From Candidatus Minthousia equi (GTDB taxonomy: Bacteria > Bacteroidota > Bacteroidia > Bacteroidales > Bacteroidaceae), in the NCBI GenBank assembly GCA_018065125.1, contig JAGHTY010000118.1, forward strand, positions 1-36,483: a DNA stretch of 36,483 bases, read 5' to 3'. The notes under the pieces are model-generated. The model was not told where the DNA came from. It worked only from the letters and a program-made list of their open reading frames with translations, and did no database searches. Below, piece after piece: positions 27,022-34,461 of the stretch; position 1 is the stretch's first letter; every line of letters begins with the position of its first letter. Made by a program: the position numbers and the translations under genes.

Positions 27022-28371
27022 CTACTCCCGCTCCCTCCAAACAGGGCGGATAGGAAGGCCACGAGAGCGAATTACCTTCTCAGTTTTCAAGGTACTTAAT
27101 CTAAGTGCCTCTGCATTAACATGATCCCTTTCAATAGGAGTTGTAGCTGTCCAGTAAAGACCAGATTCCCTACTTCCATCAGTTTCGGATGAAAGGGTTT
27201 GTGGCAAGAATACAGAGTTTCCTTCATAACCGCTTACTTTACTCGTTAATATATAACCAGCCACACCGGTACCATTGTAATTATCTGTCCAATTCCAATT
27301 AAGGGATCCTAACAAAGCACCTATTTCAATGTCCGATGGTACATGCCAATTGCCACCCCAGGCAGTGTATGCAGCATCATGATCCAATGGCAAATCTGAA
27401 CTTTGTGGGCAATCCGGGAATCTGATGTCATCTATAAGATACTGAGTCTTTACTTCTGTTTCGCCAAAGCTATAGTAATCGCCAAAATCCTCAGGGCTTG
27501 CGGCACCAAGGTTTCTGTCGGCTATCTTTATACCCAAACCAAAGTCAACAGCCTTTACAGGTTCACTATAAACCATGTCAAGGAATTTGGCATCGTAAAA
27601 TTTGTTTCTTTCAATCTTCATGTTAGCAGCCTTCTTCACTGCCTTCGATCCATCTATCACGTTGTATTCCAATGTTACCCCTTCGTAGTTTCCTGGTGGA
27701 ACGGCAAATGTTATGATGTTTCTGGCACCAATCCTCCTGCTATCAAAATTAAGCACAGAGATAGGTCTGTCTTCATCCACGCCATTTATTCTTTTCGCCT
27801 TTAATACTACGCTGTACAAGTATTTTGTTTGCTCACCCGAAAAGGCAGTGTACCTCACCATGGCACCCACGTTGGTAAACGAAAGACTTGAAACAGTGGT
27901 TCCGCCATTGCTCACGGTAGCGGTGGCCACCATAGGTGCATCCGAAATGTCGCAAGCCACACCGTACCTAAATAACTGTCTTGGCCACGACTTTATCTTG
28001 CCATCGGCAGTAAGGCCCTCCCAAGTGGCAGGATAGTACACCATGTATTCGCCATCGGCAAGGTCTGCCTGATCTGCATCCATCGTGAACTCACCGTTAG
28101 GTTGTCCTGCCTCTGATGAAAGTGTAAAGTAGTACACTACAGAATCATCGTTTTTACTCACAAACTTTATTTTGTCGCCCTCACTCCACAGCACACGGTA
28201 GGTGCCAACCTCGTACGTGGCTCGTGTTTCGGCATTCTCGGTTACTGCCTGCACCTTTACTGGTGCCTTTGGGGTTTCTGCCTCTATCTGCTCTATCGCT
28301 TCTTCGTGCGAGCAGCTTGCCATACCCATGGCCATTGCCAGTGCAGCAATGATAGTATATAAGTTCTTCAT
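27022..28371 (-). CDS. Fimbrillin-like lipoprotein with C-terminal FISUMP-type domain
   Basis: Lipobox MGMASCSHEE; ETRATYEVGTYRVLWSEGDKIKFVS (fimbrillin-like); VDFGLGIKIADRNLGAASPEDFGDYYSFGETE (FISUMP-like). Confidence 0.8.
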   Translation of the reverse strand: MKNLYTIIAALAMAMGMASCSHEEAIEQIEAETPKAPVKVQAVTENAETRATYEVGTYRVLWSEGDKIKFVSKNDDSVVYYFTLSSEAGQPNGEFTMDADQADLADGEYMVYYPATWEGLTADGKIKSWPRQLFRYGVACDISDAPMVATATVSNGGTTVSSLSFTNVGAMVRYTAFSGEQTKYLYSVVLKAKRINGVDEDRPISVLNFDSRRIGARNIITFAVPPGNYEGVTLEYNVIDGSKAVKKAANMKIERNKFYDAKFLDMVYSEPVKAVDFGLGIKIADRNLGAASPEDFGDYYSFGETEVKTQYLIDDIRFPDCPQSSDLPLDHDAAYTAWGGNWHVPSDIEIGALLGSLNWNWTDNYNGTGVAGYILTSKVSGYEGNSVFLPQTLSSETDGSRESGLYWTATTPIERDHVNAEALRLSTLKTEKVIRSRGLPIRPVWRERE

Positions 28372-28383
28372 TTCTTCTTTTTT

Positions 28384-28548
28384 TTAGTTTGTCCAGATAT
28401 CTGTTTGGTTTTCCTCTTGATATGGTTCAGTACTTCCACCACCACTTGTAGCGATGATGTCGGTTACATCTATTTCTATTACATCCACCTTTGGGGTGTT
28501 CCACACTTCTTTTTCTGTGTTGTGTGGGGTTTTGATTTCTTTATTCAT
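28384..28548 (-). CDS. Small 54-aa peptide of the DIIATSG type, directly upstream of the fimbrillin/FISUMP gene
   Basis: MNKEIKTPHNTEKEVWNTPKVDVIEIDVTDIIATSGGGSTEPYQEENQTDIWTN; below the ORF-track length cutoff; second copy at 36351-36483 in the same gene context. Confidence 0.75.
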   Translation of the reverse strand: MNKEIKTPHNTEKEVWNTPKVDVIEIDVTDIIATSGGGSTEPYQEENQTDIWTN

Positions 28549-28635
28549 GTTTATTCTTTTTTAGAAAGGACACATTCCTTTCAATTTCTTATTTCTTTTA
28601 CTTTCTTATTCTTTCTTCTTTTCTACTTTCTTTTT

Positions 28636-28852
28636 CTTTCCCATGAAGGAAAGATAAAGAAACAAAAAGAATTGTAAATCGCTGTGGGAGGCGAAGCCGA
28701 GGTAAGCAAAGTTCACCTGCTGCACTTCCAGGACTAAAATTTGTTCGTATGTGCTAATTCGCAGAAACTCGTGCTTCGCACTCAAACAACCTGCTCATCT
28801 TAACGCACATCCTTCAAATTTCTTAACGCCCTTCCAGTGAGGCAGGAAACTC
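28636..28852 (-). repeat. Mosaic repeat, beta copy 2, with a delta segment (tcgctgtgggaggcgaagccgaggtaagcaaa) inside
   Basis: Reverse complement matches 24962-25157 on either side of the delta segment at 28674-28709. Confidence 0.85.
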
Positions 28853-28898
28853 GCTGGTTAATGATTATATCTTTTAAACTTTTAAACCTTTATAGATG

Positions 28899-28943
28899 CA
28901 AATTTAAGAAAAATCACCCTCTCAGCACCTTGCAAAACGTCTA
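28899..28943 (-). promoter_or_regulatory. Operator half-site TAGACGTTTTGCAAGGT plus -7 box TAAATTTG (minus strand)
   Basis: ACCTTGCAAAACGTCTA at 28927-28943 and CAAATTTA at 28899-28906; same 26-nt spacing as at the 22970 locus. Confidence 0.6.
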
Positions 28944-28989
28944 TTTTTGCAAATTGCACCTTATTTTTGGATGATTTGCAAATTGTTTC

Positions 28990-29170
28990 TTTCTTTTCTT
29001 TCGTGCAAACGAAAGATAAGAAACAAAAGAAAGGTTGCCCGCTGCGTCTCCAGAAGCTAAAAAGCACTTTCAATTGCTAAGGCGCAAAAACTCGCTTTGC
29101 TCAAACAGTTTGCGCCTCTTAACGCACTTTCAAGCACTTTTCTTAACGCTTCTTCCGCCAAGGCGGGAGG
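28990..29170 (-). repeat. Mosaic repeat, type gamma copy 1
   Basis: Reverse complement of 32580-32757; GGCGCAAA-aactcgctttgctcaaacag-TTTGCGCC stem-loop. Confidence 0.88.
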
Positions 29171-29192
29171 ATTAAACAAGTCAGCGAGTAGA

Positions 29193-29367
29193 AATGGCCT
29201 TATGAAAATTGAGTTAAGAAAATCAAGCTTTATGAGAAAAAGGAGCGGGGGCTGTTTGAGCGAAGCGAGTTTTCGCGCTCCCCGAATAAAGTGCAGATTT
29301 TTAGGAATTTTCATACAGCCTTGAACTTTCCTTTGCTTCGTTTCCTTTGTTTCAAGACAAAGGAAAT
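29193..29367 (+). repeat. Mosaic repeat, type alpha copy 2
   Basis: Inverted relative to 21863-22034; ggagcgggggctgtttgagcgaagcgagttttcgcgctccccgaataaag. Confidence 0.9.
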
Positions 29368-29390
29368 GAAGGAGTAAAGACAAAGAAAAG

Positions 29391-29450
29391 AATAAGAAAG
29401 GAATGTGTTCTTTCTAAAAAAACTGTGATACTGTGATCTGTGATCGCAAC
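29391..29450 (+). repeat. ACTGTGATACTGTGATCTGTGATCGCAA module, copy 2
   Basis: aataagaaaggaatgtgttctttctaaaaaaactgtgatactgtgatctgtgatcgcaac. Confidence 0.85.
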
Positions 29451-29467
29451 AAAAAAAAGGTAAAAAA

Positions 29468-29499
29468 TTTGTTTTTGTCAGATAAACATACTACTTTTG
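29468..29499 (+). promoter_or_regulatory. Promoter TTTG-N20-TACTTTTG
   Basis: TTTG 29468-29471; TACTTTTG 29492-29499. Confidence 0.65.
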
Positions 29500-29505
29500 T
29501 CGCAG

Positions 29506-29598
29506 TTTTCAAGGAACTTCGATGAAGGGATAACAACCCTTGCGGTAAAAACCGTTCCGAGCCTTAAATTTTGCCTGCCTTCTGGTAGGCATTTTTAT
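29506..29598 (+). ncRNA. Small structured RNA candidate ending in an intrinsic terminator
   Basis: GGAA-[AAGGG-ataacaa-CCCTT]-[CGGT-aaaa-ACCG]-TTCC, then TGCCTGCC-ttct-GGTAGGCA-TTTTTATTTT; promoter immediately upstream. Confidence 0.65.
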
Positions 29599-30101
29599 TT
29601 TATTGATGTTATACAATACTGAACCAGCTCTCCATTGCTGCGTTGTCTTCCTACTGTTAGTTTTATATTTTCAAAAGCTAACATCAGCATCATTTTTTCA
29701 AAGGATTTTTGATTCTTTACCTTAGGTTTCACAGGTTTCTCTTCTACTAAAGTAGCTTCGCTTAGCACTTCTGTTAATCTAAAAACAGCCAAGGTCGACT
29801 CATAAGAACGAGCTGCTTTTGCATATGTTTCATTTATAGATAAGAATTTCACCTTAATGAATTCTCCAAGATGTTTATTCCATATCTGTTTGTCGGGATG
29901 CTCTGCGCACCATTTAGCATAAAAACGCTTGATGATTTTTTCACGCTGCTTGATTACAGCACGTCCATAGCCACAAGGTATGGCTAAATCCGATATCATT
30001 TCATATGTATATGCATTGTTGGAATCTTGCAATGCTGTGGAAACCATTGGTGAGCTCAGGCTTGGCTGAGAATTGTCACCGGATATGTTTTTCGTATCCA
30101 T
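29595..30101 (-). CDS. Conserved-looking protein of unknown function
   Basis: Start placed at MDTKNISGDNSQPS (30101), 7-14 nt after the -7 box TACTTTTG on minus at 30115-30122; the ORF-track start at 30137 lies upstream of that box. Confidence 0.6.
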   Translation of the reverse strand: MDTKNISGDNSQPSLSSPMVSTALQDSNNAYTYEMISDLAIPCGYGRAVIKQREKIIKRFYAKWCAEHPDKQIWNKHLGEFIKVKFLSINETYAKAARSYESTLAVFRLTEVLSEATLVEEKPVKPKVKNQKSFEKMMLMLAFENIKLTVGRQRSNGELVQYCITSIK

Positions 30102-30364
30102 GTAATTCCACAGGCAAAAGTAAGCAGAATGTTTCACTGCACAAAATTTTATGTGGAATATTTGAAGGTGGGTTAGTGATTAATGATGTGAAGATGCAGA
30201 GTTGCAAAGACACAGAGCCACAACTCTGCGACTTTGCGTCTCTGCGTCTCATAACCCACAACTCAAAACCCAAATTAAGAATTAATCCAAAATTTTCATT
30301 ATCTTTGCAAAACTTACCGCTAAAACCCCTTAAACCGGAGCGAAGCGACAATTAAACTTTAATT

Positions 30365-32392
30365 ATGAAAAGAATATTATTACTCTGTTTCTGTATAGTA
30401 ACCTCAATGGGAATGTTTGCACAGCATCAGCATGCCGGCAGAAAGAAAGTTGGTGTAGTGCTATCGGGTGGTGGCGCAAAAGGCGCTGCGCACGTAAAGG
30501 CACTGAAAGTTATAGAAGAGGCTGGCATTCCTATCGACTATATTGCTGGAACAAGTATCGGATCGCTTGTGGGTGGCATGTATGCTTCGGGATATAATGC
30601 CGACCAGATAGACAGCCTTATGCGCAGCCAAAACTGGGGCACCTTGCTAATGGACAAGACCGAAAGAAAGCAGCTGAGCCTTTACGAGAGGGAACAGGTG
30701 GATAGAAACATCTTGTTGGCAAAGTTTGAAAAGACCCCTGGCGAGATTATTCAAGGAGGTGTGCTGAAAGGTTATAACGTGGCAAAACTGCTGACGCAGG
30801 TTACCGCCGACACCCCCGACAGCATGAGCTACGACAAACTGAAGATTCCTTTTGCCTGCGTGGCTACAGATGTGGTAACGGCACAAGAGGTGGATATGCG
30901 CGCTGGCGTACTGGCCGAGAGCATGCGTGCCAGCATGGCCATACCAACGGTTTTTGCGCCTGTGGTAAAAGGCGATAAGGTGCTAACAGATGGTGGCATT
31001 ACAAACAATTATCCTGTCGACCTTGTTAGAAAGATGGGAGCTGACTATGTGATAGGCGTGGATCTTTCTGAAGAGGTCTTGCCTTCAAGCAAGCTCAATA
31101 CCGCTCAGGCCATTGCCCTTAGGCTTATCGACATTCTCTGCATGAAAAAGCACGATGAGAATGTGGCAAATACCGATGTTTATATTAAGGTGAACGTAAA
31201 AGGCTATTCTTCGGCCAGTTTCAACAGCGAGGCGATAGATACGCTTATGCACAGAGGTGAGGTGGCTGCGCGTGGAAAATGGGACGAGCTGATTGCCTTG
31301 CGCGAAAAAATAGGACTGAAAAATCCTTTGCCTGCACCCCACCCTCGTGCAATGCCAAAGGATATGTACAACGTGGTGCCAGTGCCTTCTATCTACAAGG
31401 CAAACGAGCGAAACAGCTTTGTGGGTGTAGGTGCAAGGTTTGACAAGGAAGAACTTGCCAGCTTGCTGCTCGACGGCATGCTTGAACTAAACCACAAGAA
31501 GAAACTAAGCGTAGGTTTCGAAGCCCGATTGGGTAGAAGACTGAACATAGACCTCTACAGTAAACTGCACCTAAGCAGCGCATGGGTGGCACAGCTGAAG
31601 TATAACTTCAAATATAACGACATGAAGATATACGACAAGGGCGAACCTGTGTCGGAGGAAACGAACAACGGACACATTGTGCAACTGGATTTTTCACGCT
31701 ACTGGAGGAACTGGAAGGTAATGTTTGGCACTCGTTACTCTTACTACAGCTTTGATGAATCGCTGGTGCATAAAGACTATCTCGACTGGGCCGAGGATTC
31801 AAGCTCTGAACCAAGCCTGGGATACTTTGGCCGAGTAACTTTTGATAATCGCGATGCCAACGACAATGCCACAAGGGGCATGCTGTTCACCGTGGGTTAT
31901 GAACTGTTTACCGACAATGGCTGGTCGTTCGAGGGTGGCAAGGCGGTGAACATTCTTGATGCCAAGTTTGCCATTGCGCTGCCTTTGTCAAACGCTATCA
32001 CGCTAACACCAAGCGTGGCAGGCAGATGGATGTCGAAGAACGATTATTTCACTATCTGCAACTGCATAGGTGGCGTGAATACCGACGGACATTACATGTC
32101 TCAGCAGATAGCCTTTGCCGGCATAAACTATCTTCAGCTGGTAAAGAATAATCTGTTTGTGGCTGGCATTACGCTGCGCCATGCCATAGCATCAAAGCAT
32201 TATGTTTTTGCTGTAGGAAACTACGGTCAGCATTCTGATAAATTCTTCAGCACCAACAGCTCAGACCATCTTTATGGTGCAGCCCTTGGCTATGGCTATA
32301 AGTCGGCCATCGGTCCGCTCGAACTAAACTTCAACTGGAGCAATATGACGAAGAAGGTTGGCGTTAGCGTTAATGTAGGGTATATGTTTTGA
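30365..32392 (+). CDS. Patatin-like phospholipase with C-terminal outer-membrane beta-barrel domain
   Basis: VGVVLSGGGAKGAAHVKALKVIEEAGIPIDYIAGTSIGSLVGG, DGGITNNYPVD; C-terminal surface-antigen-like barrel ending NVGYMF. Confidence 0.92.
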   Translation: MKRILLLCFCIVTSMGMFAQHQHAGRKKVGVVLSGGGAKGAAHVKALKVIEEAGIPIDYIAGTSIGSLVGGMYASGYNADQIDSLMRSQNWGTLLMDKTERKQLSLYEREQVDRNILLAKFEKTPGEIIQGGVLKGYNVAKLLTQVTADTPDSMSYDKLKIPFACVATDVVTAQEVDMRAGVLAESMRASMAIPTVFAPVVKGDKVLTDGGITNNYPVDLVRKMGADYVIGVDLSEEVLPSSKLNTAQAIALRLIDILCMKKHDENVANTDVYIKVNVKGYSSASFNSEAIDTLMHRGEVAARGKWDELIALREKIGLKNPLPAPHPRAMPKDMYNVVPVPSIYKANERNSFVGVGARFDKEELASLLLDGMLELNHKKKLSVGFEARLGRRLNIDLYSKLHLSSAWVAQLKYNFKYNDMKIYDKGEPVSEETNNGHIVQLDFSRYWRNWKVMFGTRYSYYSFDESLVHKDYLDWAEDSSSEPSLGYFGRVTFDNRDANDNATRGMLFTVGYELFTDNGWSFEGGKAVNILDAKFAIALPLSNAITLTPSVAGRWMSKNDYFTICNCIGGVNTDGHYMSQQIAFAGINYLQLVKNNLFVAGITLRHAIASKHYVFAVGNYGQHSDKFFSTNSSDHLYGAALGYGYKSAIGPLELNFNWSNMTKKVGVSVNVGYMF

Positions 32393-32478
32393 TTGTCGCC
32401 TTCGGCTCCGGTTTAAAGGTTTAAAAGTTTAAAAGTTTAAAAGGAGACCCCCTCTGTCCCCCTTAAGGGGGAAGAAAA

Positions 32479-32526
32479 GTCAACGAGTCAACAAGTCAAC
32501 GGGTCAACAAGTCAACGGGGCAACAA
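32479..32526 (+). repeat. 8-bp tandem repeat (GTCAACRR) x6
   Basis: gtcaacga gtcaacaa gtcaacgg gtcaacaa gtcaacgg ggcaacaa. Confidence 0.85.
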
Positions 32527-32579
32527 GTTGATTTGGCCTTATGGAAATTGCGTTAAGATAATCAATAGGTCAGCAAGTG

Positions 32580-32757
32580 ACCCGCCTTGGCGGAAGAAGC
32601 GTGAAGAAAAGTGCTTGAAAGTGCGTTAAGAGGCGCAAACTGTTTGAGCAAAGCGAGTTTTTGCGCCTTAGCAATTGAAAGAACTTTTTAGCTTCTGGAG
32701 ACGCAGCGGGCAACCTTTCTTTGTTTCGTTTCTTTCGTTTGCACGAAAGAAATGAAA
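32580..32757 (+). repeat. Mosaic repeat, type gamma copy 2
   Basis: cccgccttggcggaagaagcgtgaagaaaagtgcttgaaagtgcgttaagaggcgcaaactgtttgagcaaagcgagtttttgcgcc...; inverted relative to 28990-29170. Confidence 0.88.
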
Positions 32758-32874
32758 GATAAAGTTCATGGGAAAGAAAAAGAAAGGATAAAAGACAAAG
32801 GAATCGAAGATCGCTGTGGGAGCGAAGCGAGGTAAGCAAATGAAGGAGTAAAGACAAAGAAAAGAAAAAAAAAG

Positions 32875-32933
32875 AATAAGAAAGGAAATTTCCTTTCTAA
32901 AAAAACTGTGATACTGTGATCTGTGATCGCAAT
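32875..32933 (+). repeat. ACTGTGATACTGTGATCTGTGATCGCAA module, copy 3
   Basis: aataagaaaggaaatttcctttctaaaaaaactgtgatactgtgatctgtgatcgcaat. Confidence 0.85.
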
Positions 32934-33012
32934 AAAGAAAAAAGGACATCAATCCCACATTATTTTTACTAATTATTCTTTGATGCAGATTTATTGTCGT
33001 ACCTTTACCAAC

Positions 33013-33163
33013 GTAATCAAAAACAGGAATTAAGAAACAGAAATAAAAGCATATCAGTTGCCTGCCAACACATAGTTTCATGGCAAGGCACGTAAAGCAG
33101 TCCTCCACAAGGCTCCCATTTGTGCACAGGGAGTTTACTTTGTGGGGGACTGTTTTGCTTTAT
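33013..33163 (+). ncRNA. Structured small RNA candidate, copy 2
   Basis: Stem 1 TGCCTGCC/GGCAaGGCA; stem 2 CAGTCCTCCACAA.../...TTGTGGGGGACTG then TTTTGCTTT; weaker promoter TACCTTTA at 33000-33007. Confidence 0.6.
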
Positions 33164-33206
33164 CGGTAAGTAGAGAATTGAAAAAATATGGAAAATAGGT
33201 ACAAGA

Positions 33207-33710
33207 ATGGATAGGGATAAGACTATAAAAGAGGAAGAGGCGTATTATCCCGATGAGATATTTGGCAATAGGTTGATGATCAGCCTTAAAGCCGATATAA
33301 CAGAATTAAAAAGCAACATACGGGCTGCCCGAGCAATTTTGAATTCTTATACTGAGGTTGTCATTGAGATTAACCCTCATAGCATTTCATTCGGCCATAA
33401 GAATCCAGAATATACCATTTGCAATCAGTTAGGTGACCGCAAAGGTATAATGGGTGAGAAAGGTGTAACGGCAGGATTCAAGTCGGCAAAAAAACAGGGA
33501 TGCAAGGTAATAGTCATAGATCTTGATGAGCATATTTTACAAGTTAGGCCATTTGAACTATCAAAATACATTTCTCGCAGGAAAAAGGATTTTGACAACC
33601 TAGCTATTTTGGCCTGCTATGTGGTTTTCGATGGAGAAGCAGTGAGAGTAAATGCCAGCTACCAAAGTCGCCGTAAAATAGAAGAGGCAATAAAAACACT
33701 AATGCCGTAA
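33207..33710 (+). CDS. Orphan protein with a CdiA C-terminal tRNase-like (BECR-type) nuclease domain
   Basis: HKNPEYTICNQLGDRKGIMGEKGVTAGFKSAKKQGCKVIVIDLDEHI...YVVFDGEAVRV resembles the NPD...ADLK...KQG...VVIDL pattern of CdiA-CT-like nucleases; assigned by eye only. Confidence 0.5.
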   Translation: MDRDKTIKEEEAYYPDEIFGNRLMISLKADITELKSNIRAARAILNSYTEVVIEINPHSISFGHKNPEYTICNQLGDRKGIMGEKGVTAGFKSAKKQGCKVIVIDLDEHILQVRPFELSKYISRRKKDFDNLAILACYVVFDGEAVRVNASYQSRRKIEEAIKTLMP

Positions 33711-33914
33711 ACTCGCGAAGAATCTACGGCACTAATAAAATAGACGGTTGCGGAGCTTATCGCCTATATGCAACTCTCATCTTTTTCACTGCAAAAATAG
33801 ATATTAATATCGAAACTACCAATTGTTTTATAGGATTTTATCAAATAAAGAACAAAAATGACTGGTAAACATGTTTTGTTTTATCAGTAAGTCAAATTAT
33901 AAAAAGAAAAGAAT

Positions 33915-34094
33915 ATGGAAAAAAGAAACAAGAAAGTTGCGAATCTGGAAATAAAGAATACACTTATTCGTACAATGAAACATGAGGGTGAAGACTTTGT
34001 AGATAAAGGAAAAATGAGCAAAGAAATGGAGAAAATAATCTTTTCAAGAAGAAAAGTTGCAATATCAGGAAACTTTTTATACTTTTGCCGATGA
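33915..34094 (+). CDS. 59-aa ORF preceding the XRE gene, possible toxin remnant or small partner
   Basis: MEKRNKKVANLEIKNTLIRTMKHEGEDFVDKGKMSKEMEKIIFSRRKVAISGNFLYFCR; one residue below the ORF-track cutoff; its end overlaps a promoter. Confidence 0.35.
   Translation: MEKRNKKVANLEIKNTLIRTMKHEGEDFVDKGKMSKEMEKIIFSRRKVAISGNFLYFCR
34057..34087 (+). promoter_or_regulatory. Promoter TTG-N20-TACTTTTG for the XRE gene
   Basis: TTG 34057-34059; TACTTTTG 34080-34087. Confidence 0.65.
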
Positions 34095-34110
34095 AACGGA
34101 GTGTAGTATT

Positions 34111-34404
34111 ATGCAGAAAAGTAATTTTGAATCATTCGATAATGTTCTAGATGAAATGCTGGGTGCCGAGGGAACACCAAAGCGCGAGGCAAACAGAGCC
34201 AAGGCCTATGACGAATACCTGGCAGAAATGGTGCTGGAAAAGAGAAAGGAAGCTGGTCTTACACAATCTGAACTGGCAAGAAGATTGAATACTACCAAAT
34301 CGTATATCTCTAAAATAGAACATGGTGTGGTAAATCCTAGTGCAACAATGTTTCTTAGAATTATCGATGCACTGGGTTTTAACCTTGTTTTAAGTGCAGA
34401 ATAG
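34111..34404 (+). CDS. XRE-family (HigA-like) transcriptional regulator
   Basis: Start at MQKSNFESFDNVLDEMLGAEGTPKREANRAKAYDEYLAEM; HTH EAGLTQSELARRLNTTKSYISKIEHGVVNPSATMFLRIIDALG. The -7 box at 34080-34087 makes the track start at 34057 unlikely. Confidence 0.85.
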   Translation: MQKSNFESFDNVLDEMLGAEGTPKREANRAKAYDEYLAEMVLEKRKEAGLTQSELARRLNTTKSYISKIEHGVVNPSATMFLRIIDALGFNLVLSAE

Positions 34405-34461
34405 TAAGAAACATCATCAAATTTGCAAAAAATCTTGAATTAAGAAACAGAAATAAATAGC

